NCBI GenBank assembly: GCA_002307185.1
Contig: DBTT01000009.1
Coordinates: 22,214-29,456 of the forward strand
Length of the DNA: 7,243 bases
Direction: 5' to 3'
From: Bacteroidales bacterium UBA1309
GTDB lineage: Bacteria; Bacteroidota; Bacteroidia; Bacteroidales; Dysgonomonadaceae
The notes below the pieces were generated by a model. The model was not told the DNA's origin, did not search any database, and saw nothing but the letters and a program-made list of their open reading frames with translations. Below, piece after piece: positions 1-5,974 of the stretch. Both the position numbers and the translations under genes were made by a program. Each line of letters opens with the position of its first letter. Position 1 is the first letter of the stretch.

Positions 1-293
1 CGCTCCCCAAGGTTGACGGCTGGGATATTACCTTTTCTGATTTGGCGGTAAATGGTATCTCTTGAAATGCCAAATAAAACTACAGCTTCAGCAATGGAAA
101 TATAAGGGCGGTCGGTTGGGATTTGTTCGGCTAACTGCTGGCGTTGTTCCTCTTGTTTTTCTTGTGCCTTCTTTTTACGAGTTGCAGCCTCCGAACATTT
201 CTTTGAGCAAAACTTTGAATACACAGTTTTAGCATTGAACTGAGCACCGCAGTTTTCGCATGTCTTTGGAAGAATAAATTTGCTACCTGGCAT
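1..293 (-). CDS. Zinc-ribbon / helix-turn-helix DNA-binding protein, excisionase-like, partial (3' end beyond the window)
   Basis: I translated the minus strand from the ATG at 293-291; it stays open for 97 codons to the window edge, so the C-terminus is missing. Residues 12-33 hold four cysteines (C12-x2-C15 ... C29-x3-C33) in a CENC/FCSKKC arrangement that looks like a small zinc ribbon. Residues 38-57 are very rich in K, E and Q and probably form a helical linker. From residue 64 the sequence ISIAEAVVLFGISRDTIYRQ followed by a basic turn resembles the excisionase/MerR-like helix-turn-helix (HTH_17 type). Family knowledge: this zinc-ribbon plus HTH architecture is common in Bacteroidota next to tyrosine integrase genes of integrative elements, where it is thought to regulate integration or excision. 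By inference an integrase gene should follow to the left, outside the window. A plain transcription regulator is the alternative. The first ATG fits a promoter about 90 bp upstream; no Shine-Dalgarno is seen. Confidence 0.75.
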   Translation of the reverse strand, partial: MPGSKFILPKTCENCGAQFNAKTVYSKFCSKKCSEAATRKKKAQEKQEEQRQQLAEQIPTDRPYISIAEAVVLFGISRDTIYRQIRKGNIPAVNLGE

Positions 294-331
294 ATCAATC
301 GTTTTTAGAATGAATTAGTAGTGATAAGTAT

Positions 332-386
332 TTATTAGTCGCACCTTACTGTTATTTAAGTCGCGTAACAAATATGTAGCAAATAT
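332..386. repeat. Two sets of short direct repeats upstream of the HTH gene
   Basis: Set one is an 11-bp tandem repeat at 365-375 and 376-386 (GTAACAAATAT / GTAGCAAATAT), one mismatch, spaced by about one helical turn. Set two is AGTCGC preceded by a TTATT(T/-)A tract at 332-342 and 352-364, with the AGTCGC copies 22 bp apart, about two turns. The second 11-mer overlaps the -7 box of the HTH promoter. Repeats phased to the helix suggest protein-binding sites, either for autoregulation or as integrase/excisionase arm sites. The function is inferred only. Confidence 0.5.
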
Positions 387-410
387 ACAGAAAATAATCG
401 GATATATCAA
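380..410 (-). promoter_or_regulatory. Bacteroidota-type promoter of the HTH gene
   Basis: On the minus strand TTGA (410-407) is followed after 19 nt by TATATTTG (387-380), an exact match to the Bacteroidota -7 consensus TAnnTTTG with an acceptable -33 TTTG-like element and correct spacing. Transcription would start near 373, giving a leader of about 80 nt before the ATG at 293. Confidence 0.6.
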
Positions 411-420
411 TAAGTAAGCA

Positions 421-469
421 TAAATAATAAAATAAAAAACCGCTGTAAACTAAGTGCTTACAGCGGTTT
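421..469 (-). terminator. Rho-independent terminator of dnaK
   Basis: Arms 458-469 and 437-448 are perfectly complementary over 12 bp (AAACCGCTGTAA / TTACAGCGGTTT) with a 9-nt loop. Read on the minus strand, the hairpin is followed by a run of six T and a further T/A-rich stretch. It begins about 30 bp after the dnaK stop codon. Read on the plus strand there is no T run after the hairpin, so it mainly serves dnaK. Confidence 0.9.
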
Positions 470-500
470 GAATATGGATATTAATCCTTGTTTTTGGCTT

Positions 501-2408
501 TTACTTTACTTCTTCAAAGTCCACATCTGTCACATCGCCGTTGCCTTTTCCGCCTGCATTTGCATTTGGATTGGCTTGTGCGCCAGCACCTGGTGCTCCT
601 CCTGCATTGGCAGCATTGTACATGTCTTGGCTCATTGCGTGGAACTTAGCGTTCAACTCTTCCATAGCCACATCGATGGCAGCGATGTCTTGAGTTTTGT
701 GAGCATCTTTGAGCTTCGTGAGCGAAGCTTCCAAGTCGGCCTTTTTATCGGCAGGGATTTTGTCTCCAAGATCAGCCAATTGTTTTTCCGTTTGGAAAAC
801 CAACGAGTCTGCTTGGTTCAATTTGTCGATGCGCTCGCGTTCCTTCTGGTCGGACTCGGCATTTGCAGCAGCTTCATCTTTCATCCGTTGGATTTCGGCA
901 TCGCTCAGTCCAGAGGAGGCCTCGATGCGGATAGATTGCTCTTTTCCGGTAGCCTTGTCTTTGGCGGAAACTTTCAAAATGCCGTTGGCATCAATGTCGA
1001 ATGTTACTTCGATCTGCGGCACGCCACGTGGAGCGGAAGGGATTCCATCCAAGTTGAATACGCCAATTTGTTTGTTGTCCTTAGCCATCGGGCGTTCTCC
1101 TTGCAATACGTTGATTTGCACCGAAGGCTGGTTGTCTGCGGCTGTGGAGAATGTTTCCGATTTGCGGGTAGGGATAGTTGTGTTCGACTCGATTAACTTT
1201 GTCATAACACCGCCCATTGTTTCAATACCCAAAGAAAGCGGGGTAACATCCAGCAGCAACACGTCTTTTACGTCTCCTGACAAAACTGCACCTTGGATGG
1301 CGGCACCTACGGCTACCACTTCATCTGGATTTACGCCTTTCGATGGAACTTTTCCGAAGAATTTTTCCACGATTGCTTGGATGGCGGGGATACGTGTGGA
1401 GCCTCCCACCAGGATCACTTCGTCAATGTCAGAAGCACTCAGTCCTGCATCAGACAATGCTTTGCGGCAAGGTTCGATAGTGGCCTGGATCAAGCGGTCT
1501 GCCAATTGTTCGAATCTAGCACGCGTCAATGATCTTACCAAGTGTTTTGGAATACCGTTCACTGGCATAATGTATGGCAAGTTGATTTCGGTGGAAGTGC
1601 CGCTCGAAAGTTCAATCTTAGCTTTTTCAGCAGCCTCTTTCAAACGCTGCAAGGCCATTGGGTCTTGACGCAAATCAATTCCCTCGTCGTTTTTGAATTC
1701 GTCTGCCAGCCAGTCAATAATCACGTGGTCGAAGTCGTCACCTCCCAAATGGGTATCTCCGTTTGTTGATTTCACTTCAAATACACCGTCTCCCAATTCT
1801 AGGATAGAGATGTCGAATGTGCCACCGCCCAAGTCAAACACAGCAATTTTCATGTCTTTGTTCGTCTTGTCCAATCCGTAGGCCAAAGCAGCCGCAGTTG
1901 GTTCGTTCACAATACGGCGGACGTTCAGTCCAGCGATTTCTCCAGCCTCTTTGGTGGCTTGACGTTGTGCATCGTTGAAATATGCAGGCACCGTGATGAC
2001 GGCTTCTGTCACTTCCTGGCCCAAATAATCTTCAGCCGTTTTCTTCATTTTCTGAAGAATCATGGCCGAAATTTCTTGAGGGGTGTATAGGCGTCCGTCT
2101 ATATCCACGCGGGGAGTATTGTTTTCTCCTTTTACTACAGTATATGGTACACGCTTCAATTCGTTTTGCACCTGATCCCAAGTTTCACCCATAAACCGTT
2201 TGATGGAGAAAACCGTTTTCTGTGGATTGGTGATTGCCTGACGTTTTGCTGGGTCGCCAACTTTGCGTTCGCCACCGTCCACAAAAGCAACGATTGAAGG
2301 CGTTGTGCGTTTTCCTTCATTATTAGCGATCACATTTGGTTCGCTACCTTCGAGTACAGCCACGCAAGAGTTGGTTGTGCCTAAGTCGATTCCGATAATT
2401 TTTCCCAT
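501..2408 (-). CDS. dnaK: Molecular chaperone DnaK (Hsp70)
   Basis: This cytosolic ATP-dependent chaperone binds exposed hydrophobic peptides and works with DnaJ and GrpE, neither of which is in the window. The 635-residue product has the family's usual length. The nucleotide-binding domain shows phosphate motif 1 (IGIDLGTTNS, 5-14), the catalytic lysine K70, phosphate motif 2 (FDLGGGTFD, 191-199), the T219 region (GDTHLGGDDFD) and the adenosine motif (VGGSTRIP, 334-341). The hydrophobic interdomain linker is at about 382-390 (DVLLLDVTP), then the substrate-binding beta domain, a charged helical lid from about 500, a Gly/Ala/Asn-rich tail (about 599-624) and the terminal EEVK. I chose the ATG at 2408 because MGKIIGIDLG is the conserved N-terminus; an in-frame GTG 18 codons upstream would add an unlikely basic extension. 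The leader is A/T-rich with no Shine-Dalgarno. Transcription is monocistronic, divergent from the SOD gene, with a terminator downstream. Confidence 0.98.
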   Translation of the reverse strand: MGKIIGIDLGTTNSCVAVLEGSEPNVIANNEGKRTTPSIVAFVDGGERKVGDPAKRQAITNPQKTVFSIKRFMGETWDQVQNELKRVPYTVVKGENNTPRVDIDGRLYTPQEISAMILQKMKKTAEDYLGQEVTEAVITVPAYFNDAQRQATKEAGEIAGLNVRRIVNEPTAAALAYGLDKTNKDMKIAVFDLGGGTFDISILELGDGVFEVKSTNGDTHLGGDDFDHVIIDWLADEFKNDEGIDLRQDPMALQRLKEAAEKAKIELSSGTSTEINLPYIMPVNGIPKHLVRSLTRARFEQLADRLIQATIEPCRKALSDAGLSASDIDEVILVGGSTRIPAIQAIVEKFFGKVPSKGVNPDEVVAVGAAIQGAVLSGDVKDVLLLDVTPLSLGIETMGGVMTKLIESNTTIPTRKSETFSTAADNQPSVQINVLQGERPMAKDNKQIGVFNLDGIPSAPRGVPQIEVTFDIDANGILKVSAKDKATGKEQSIRIEASSGLSDAEIQRMKDEAAANAESDQKERERIDKLNQADSLVFQTEKQLADLGDKIPADKKADLEASLTKLKDAHKTQDIAAIDVAMEELNAKFHAMSQDMYNAANAGGAPGAGAQANPNANAGGKGNGDVTDVDFEEVK

Positions 2409-2506
2409 AGTTATGTTATAATTTAATTTAATTTGTTTTCTGCGCTTTTTTCTTATTGTCACATAGTCGTAATCTTTAAGACTCAGTAGTACGACACATG
2501 CTTTTC

Positions 2507-2532
2507 ATCAAAAGTTGTGCCAAAAATGGCAC
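2507..2532 (-). promoter_or_regulatory. Sigma-54-like -24/-12 element within a palindrome, candidate dnaK promoter
   Basis: Read on the minus strand, TTGGCAC-AACTT-TTGAT matches the sigma-54 pattern TGGCAC-N5-TTGCW at all but the -12 C (GA instead of GC). TGGCAC (2522-2517) is one arm of a perfect palindrome at 2517-2532 (GTGCCAAAAATGGCAC on plus). A start near 2497 would give a leader of about 90 nt. The same bases also give AACTTTTG, one mismatch from TAnnTTTG, with TTGC 18 nt upstream, so an ordinary Bacteroidota promoter is the alternative. No CIRCE (HrcA) element is visible. Confidence 0.45.
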
Positions 2533-2544
2533 CGGCAATGATGG

Positions 2545-2557
2545 TGACGAAATGTCA
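2545..2557. promoter_or_regulatory. Imperfect inverted repeat TGACGAAATGTCA upstream of dnaK
   Basis: Two TGAC/GTCA half-sites separated by five bases lie 12 bp beyond the palindrome at 2517-2532, about 45-50 bp upstream of the putative dnaK start. The position and symmetry suit an activator or repressor site. No regulator can be named. Confidence 0.3.
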
Positions 2558-2787
2558 TATTCTTTTATCATGGCAGGCGACTCCTTTTTGTTTGGAATGA
2601 GTTTTTTTTTGACTGGTTGAACATATTTTCCGCATTGTTGTTTAATCCCAGCTTTCTGTTAATAAACACGATCTGTATAGATAAAATTTATGGGCATTTG
2701 TTTATCTTTTAGAGAACAAACCCGAAAGCAATTTGTTTATGTTAGAAAGAAACGACAAAAGAATCCCATATCGTTCCTCTAAAATAA

Positions 2788-3474
2788 ATGAAGATTATGA
2801 GAAAATATTTTGCCATTTTGCTTCTTGCTTTTGCTTGCGGCCTCGTTAAAGGACAGACAGTTAATAATACTATTAATAACGATAAAAAGAATAAAGTCAT
2901 GAAATTTGAATTACCAAAATTGCCTTATGCTACAGATGCTTTAGCACCTGTCATCGGTAAGCAAACAGTGGAACTTCACTACGGAAAACACCTTCAAGCT
3001 TACATCACCAATCTGAACAACTTGATTCAAGGCACTAAATTTGAAAATGCCGATTTGGAAACTATTGTCAAAGAAAGTGATGGGCCTATTTTCAATAACG
3101 CCGGACAAACTTTAAACCACAACATCTACTTTTTGTCATTCAGCCCAAAGGGCGGTGGCGAGCCAATTGGAAAATTGGGAGATGCTATCACAGCTCAATT
3201 TGGTTCGTTTGAGGACTTCAAGAAAGAATTTGTAGCCGCCGGTGTTGCTCAATTCGGCTCAGGCTGGGTTTGGTTGTCGAAAGACGCTGAAGGCAAATTA
3301 TATATCACCAAAGAAGCCAACGCAGGAAACCCTATCACTAAAGGGTACACTCCTCTGTTAGGATTTGATGTGTGGGAACATGCCTATTATTTGGATTACC
3401 AAAATAGGAGAGCCGACCATCTGAACGAACTTTGGAAAATTATCGATTGGACTGCAGTGAGTGCACGATACTAA
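2788..3474 (+). CDS. Fe/Mn superoxide dismutase with N-terminal signal peptide
   Basis: The enzyme converts superoxide to hydrogen peroxide and oxygen. The 191-residue core begins at M38 (MKFELPKLPYA) and is the full length of the Porphyromonas-type enzyme. In core numbering the metal ligands are H27, H74, D157 (in DVWEHAYY) and H161, with H31 and Y35 at the active-site entrance. Q70 (NNAGQTLNH) sits in the FeSOD or cambialistic position, so iron or either metal is likely. Ahead of the core are 37 residues: positive start (MKIMRK), hydrophobic stretch 7-20 (YFAILLLAFACGLV), a likely signal peptidase site before Q23, and an Asn/Lys-rich linker 23-37. The AFAC sequence is not a good lipobox. 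By inference the product is exported; starts at 2788 or 2797 both keep the signal, while starting at 2899 would give a cytosolic enzyme. It is monocistronic with its own terminator. Enzyme identity is certain; localisation is not. Confidence 0.95.
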   Translation: MKIMRKYFAILLLAFACGLVKGQTVNNTINNDKKNKVMKFELPKLPYATDALAPVIGKQTVELHYGKHLQAYITNLNNLIQGTKFENADLETIVKESDGPIFNNAGQTLNHNIYFLSFSPKGGGEPIGKLGDAITAQFGSFEDFKKEFVAAGVAQFGSGWVWLSKDAEGKLYITKEANAGNPITKGYTPLLGFDVWEHAYYLDYQNRRADHLNELWKIIDWTAVSARY

Positions 3475-3513
3475 TTATATTGTTTTAAGTAAGTAAATAA
3501 AGTTATTGGGGAA

Positions 3514-3548
3514 GAGGCTGTCCGAGCGAGGATGGCCTCAACTTTTTT
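3514..3548 (+). terminator. Rho-independent terminator after the SOD gene
   Basis: Arms 3514-3523 (GAGGCTGTCC) and 3530-3539 (GGATGGCCTC) pair over 10 bp, including two G-U wobbles in RNA, around a 6-nt loop. Six T follow at 3543-3548. It lies about 40 bp after the SOD stop codon and separates that gene from the glycosyltransferase. Confidence 0.88.
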
Positions 3549-3551
3549 ATA

Positions 3552-3558
3552 GGGGGGG
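3552..3558 (+). repeat. G7 homopolymer upstream of the glycosyltransferase
   Basis: Seven consecutive G lie in an otherwise A/T-rich gap, just after the SOD terminator and 77 bp before the glycosyltransferase start. Length change by slippage is conceivable, but the tract is short. Confidence 0.5.
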
Positions 3559-3559
3559 T

Positions 3560-3603
3560 ATCCATTGATATAATTTTATCTTCTTTTTCTCGTTTCAATG
3601 GAT
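3560..3603. repeat. 8-bp inverted repeat flanking a 28-bp spacer
   Basis: ATCCATTG (3560-3567) and CAATGGAT (3596-3603) are exact inverted copies. The pyrimidine-rich spacer contains TAATTTTA, one mismatch from TAnnTTTG, which could be part of the glycosyltransferase promoter. The role is unknown; it may be chance, an operator or a leader hairpin. Confidence 0.35.
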
Positions 3604-3635
3604 GTAGCGAATATTCATTATTTACCTTTTGTCCC

Positions 3636-4541
3636 GTGATTTCGATTTGCATTCCAATATACAATTTTGATGTGACAGCCTTAGTCCATGATCTTCATGC
3701 TCAAGGTGAAGCCTCTGGCGTCCCGTTTCAGATTCTACTGATGGACGATGCTTCAAGGGATGAATTTAGAATAAAGAACAGGGAATTAGCTAGTCTGAAC
3801 AATGTAGAATATATTCAATTGACCAACAACTTAGGACGTACTGGGATTCGCAACCTATTGGCGGAAACGGCAGTTTATCCCCACTTGCTGTTTATTGACT
3901 GCGACTCGGAAGTCGTTCGGGACGATTATTTAGAACGTTATTTTCCATTCTGCCGCCCGGGTGTCATCTGCTCAGGAGGCCGAGCTTATCTGGATGCTCC
4001 GGAGGATGAACGCCTCAAGCTGCACTGGCGTGTGGGGACAACAAAGGAAGTCACATCCGCACAGCAACGATCTGTCCAGCCCAACAAGAGTTTTATGTCC
4101 TGTAATTTTTTGATTGACAAAAATATCTTTCAGACGGTAAAGTTTGATGAACGACTCAAAGGGTATTGCAACGAAGATACTCTTTTTGGAATTGAACTGG
4201 AACGAAACGGCATTGTGATTCAGCATATTGACAATCCACTGTATCATATAGGGTTGGAGTCATCGCCGGAATTCTTGGCGAAAATAGAAAATGGTCTCCG
4301 TAATTTGCATAAAATTGACCGCATGCTTAAGGGTGATCCGCTTTTTGTCAAATCGGTAACTATTATGAGGCACTACCACCGATTGAAGAGGCTAAATCTC
4401 CCCCCGTTGATTTCACTTTCCTATCGAATAACTAGAAAACCGATTCGGGCTAACTTGTTTGGTAAAAACCCCAGTGTCAAGCTGTATGATTTATACAAGT
4501 TAGGCTACCTCTGTTATACCCGAAACTGGGAGAACGATTGA
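3636..4541 (+). CDS. Glycosyltransferase family 2 (GT-A fold) protein
   Basis: The 301-residue protein is a cytosolic or membrane-associated sugar transferase probably using a nucleotide-sugar donor to build a surface polysaccharide or lipid-linked glycan; donor and acceptor cannot be read from the sequence. The N-terminus ISICIPIYNF is the typical GT2 first strand. D37-D38 (LLMDDAS) match the nucleotide-binding acidic pair, D88-C-D90 (FIDCDS) is the DxD-like metal site, and E180-D181 (CNEDTLFGIEL) fits the catalytic-base ED motif. I see no transmembrane segment; the C-terminal 60 residues are basic. The start is GTG at 3636: no in-frame ATG lies upstream in the gap and the conserved fold begins immediately. 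No other glycan genes adjoin it except the rfbD homologue 1.4 kb away, so it appears to be an isolated transferase. The stop codon is 6 bp from the stop of the convergent hydrolase. Confidence 0.88.
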   Translation: MISICIPIYNFDVTALVHDLHAQGEASGVPFQILLMDDASRDEFRIKNRELASLNNVEYIQLTNNLGRTGIRNLLAETAVYPHLLFIDCDSEVVRDDYLERYFPFCRPGVICSGGRAYLDAPEDERLKLHWRVGTTKEVTSAQQRSVQPNKSFMSCNFLIDKNIFQTVKFDERLKGYCNEDTLFGIELERNGIVIQHIDNPLYHIGLESSPEFLAKIENGLRNLHKIDRMLKGDPLFVKSVTIMRHYHRLKRLNLPPLISLSYRITRKPIRANLFGKNPSVKLYDLYKLGYLCYTRNWEND

Positions 4542-4547
4542 TTTCCG

Positions 4548-5366
4548 TCAGATTCTTTTCGCCATAAACATGTCTCCCGACTTGGTCACTTTGGCAGATT
4601 TGGTGTAAGCATCGTGAAAAAATATCAGTTCCCGGTCTTCCCTTACGGCATCTTCGAGCATCTCCATTTTGGATTTTACGGATGCCTCGGCATGAATGTC
4701 ATAGGCCGAAACCCATCGTAGAGGGATATTCACAGCCGTTGGCACCACATCACCCGGGACGATGTACTTGCCCTCTTCTCCATCAATGTAGCATGCCACC
4801 TGCCCCGGAGTGTGCCCTTCAAAAATTTTCATCTTGAAATTAGGGTCGATCGCATAACTGCCGTTGATGAGCGTAATTTGTCCCGCATCGTACATCGGCT
4901 CGAAGTCTTCTTTGAAAAAAGAATCAATTTCCAATGGTCCGGGGTTGTGCGCCACATCCCATTGACTCCGGCTAGCCCAATATTTGGCATTTGGGAACAT
5001 GGGAATCCATTCTCCGTTTTTGTCCTGCCGGGTGGATGCTCCGCAATGGTCGAAATGAAAATGTGTGAGCACCACATCGGTGATGTCTTCCACTTTCAGG
5101 CCAAATTCGGCAATGCACTCGTCGATTTGCTTCACGTCATAAAATCCATAGTACGAAAACTTTTTGATGTTTTCGTACTTGATTCCTGTATCGATCACGA
5201 TTTTCCGTGTGTCGGAAATGGCAAGCACGCAACGCATGGACAGGCGGCAGAGATTGTTCTCGTCGGAAGGATATTTTTTTGACCAAGCTCTTTTCGGCAC
5301 TGCGCCAAACATGGCACCCCCATCGGCCAAGAAAAAACCGGTTTCTAAAGTCTTTAATTTATACAT
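4548..5366 (-). CDS. Metallo-beta-lactamase-fold hydrolase (lactonase-like)
   Basis: The 272-residue protein carries the complete two-metal site of the fold: H102-x-H104-x-D106-H107 (THFHFDHCG), H185 (GHTPGQ), D206 (VPGDVVP) and H251 (FFHDAY). The arrangement resembles the AHL-lactonase-like or MBL hydrolase branch, whose members open lactones or cleave other esters; the substrate is not evident and quorum quenching should not be assumed. There is no signal peptide (MYKLKTLETGFF), so it is probably cytosolic. The ATG at 5366 is well placed, about 18 nt after a likely transcription start at the palindromic promoter 5381-5398 shared with the divergent DUF4924 gene. No terminator hairpin is visible downstream, where it meets the glycosyltransferase tail to tail with a 6-bp gap. 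The fold is sure; the specific function is not. Confidence 0.88.
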   Translation of the reverse strand: MYKLKTLETGFFLADGGAMFGAVPKRAWSKKYPSDENNLCRLSMRCVLAISDTRKIVIDTGIKYENIKKFSYYGFYDVKQIDECIAEFGLKVEDITDVVLTHFHFDHCGASTRQDKNGEWIPMFPNAKYWASRSQWDVAHNPGPLEIDSFFKEDFEPMYDAGQITLINGSYAIDPNFKMKIFEGHTPGQVACYIDGEEGKYIVPGDVVPTAVNIPLRWVSAYDIHAEASVKSKMEMLEDAVREDRELIFFHDAYTKSAKVTKSGDMFMAKRI

Positions 5367-5398
5367 TCATCTTATTTTAGTACTTTTGCACAAAAGTA
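5358..5398. promoter_or_regulatory. Palindromic bidirectional promoter between the hydrolase and DUF4924 genes
   Basis: Positions 5381-5398 read TACTTTTGCACAAAAGTA, a perfect 8+8 bp inverted repeat with a 2-bp centre. Each arm is an exact TAnnTTTG -7 box, one for each strand. For the plus strand, TTTA at 5358-5361 lies 19 bp upstream as a -33-like element. For the minus strand no clear -33 element is seen. The expected leaders are about 20 nt on each side, which fits the starts at 5366 and 5417. Confidence 0.65.
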
Positions 5399-5416
5399 AA
5401 AAATCCGCAACGAGAT

Positions 5417-5962
5417 ATGTTGATAGCTCGACAAAAAAAACGTGAAAACATTGCTGAATATCTGCTTTATATGTGGCAGGTGGAAGATTTGATTCGTGCT
5501 TATAAATTGGATGTGGATGCTATTCAGGCAAATATCATCGACAAATTTGATCAGCCTGAACCTGTGAAGGCGGAAATGCGCGAATGGTATGAGGGATTGA
5601 TAGAAATGATGCGCCACGAACAGGTGGAAGAATCGGGGCATTTGCAGATCAACAAGAATGTGGTGATCGATCTCACAGGATTGCACAACGAATTGCTGAA
5701 GACTCCCGATGAAGTTGCTTATTCGGCAGCTTATTACAAAACGTTGCCTTTTATTGTGGAGCTTCGCACCAAGTCGCCTGACAAAAGTATTTATGAGTTA
5801 GAAACTTGTTTTTCTGCTTTGTATGGATTTTTGTTGCTCAGGCTTCAAGCCAAGGAGGTTTCGGGAGAGACCCAGGCTGCCATTTCGCAGATCAGCTCTT
5901 TTCTGAGGCTACTGGCAGAAAAATATAAAAAAGAACAAGAAACAACCGACGAACTTTCATAA
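5417..5962 (+). CDS. DUF4924 family protein, function unknown
   Basis: The 181-residue protein resembles the Bacteroidales family I know as DUF4924, recognisable from the N-terminal pattern IARQKKRENIAEYLLYMWQVEDLIRA and the later segment around ELETCFSALYGFLLLRLQ. No catalytic motif, signal peptide or membrane segment is visible; it appears mostly alpha-helical, with a charged amphipathic N-terminal third and a hydrophobic helix near 130-143. The ATG at 5417 follows the -7 box at 5381-5388 by a short leader. It is the first gene of an apparent operon: rfbD starts 12 bp after its stop. From memory this gene precedes an RfbD-like reductase and prfC in other Bacteroidales, so the order is probably conserved, but that does not tell its role. 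Confidence 0.8.
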   Translation: MLIARQKKRENIAEYLLYMWQVEDLIRAYKLDVDAIQANIIDKFDQPEPVKAEMREWYEGLIEMMRHEQVEESGHLQINKNVVIDLTGLHNELLKTPDEVAYSAAYYKTLPFIVELRTKSPDKSIYELETCFSALYGFLLLRLQAKEVSGETQAAISQISSFLRLLAEKYKKEQETTDELS

Positions 5963-5974
5963 CAACTGTACAAA

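Larger units (their letters stand above)
2409..2787. other. Divergent dnaK / superoxide dismutase intergenic region
   Basis: This 379-bp gap separates two outward-facing genes. The dnaK-proximal part holds the sigma-54-like palindrome and the TGAC/GTCA repeat. Positions 2602-2610 are a run of nine T. From about 2640 to 2787 the sequence is A/T-rich and contains TTTG motifs (2697-2700, 2732-2735), but none pairs at 19-21 bp with a good TAnnTTTG box. TATCTTTT (2703-2710) is the nearest candidate, so the SOD promoter stays undefined. I see no RNA gene or convincing small ORF here. Confidence 0.5.

Noticed and set aside
468..1881. Several plus-strand open frames, the longest about 319 codons, opposite dnaK
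   Set aside because: They lie antisense to an unmistakable full-length dnaK and resemble no known protein. Long antisense frames are a common by-product of dnaK codon usage.
2409..2462. In-frame 18-codon upstream extension of dnaK starting at GTG
   Set aside because: The basic, low-complexity extension is not a family feature, while the ATG at 2408 gives the exact conserved N-terminus.
2788..2850. Lipoprotein signal in the SOD leader (AFAC)
   Set aside because: The residues at -3 and -2 (A, F) do not fit a lipobox, and a signal peptidase I type site before Q23 fits better.
4812..5282. 156-codon plus-strand frame opposite the hydrolase
   Set aside because: It is a shadow of the metallo-beta-lactamase gene, whose metal-binding motifs are complete on the other strand; the shadow shows no domain.
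4548..5366. Naming the hydrolase as an AHL lactonase (aiiA) or a beta-lactamase
   Set aside because: The metal-binding motif is shared by the whole superfamily. Nothing in the sequence fixes the substrate, and there is no signal peptide as expected for a beta-lactamase.
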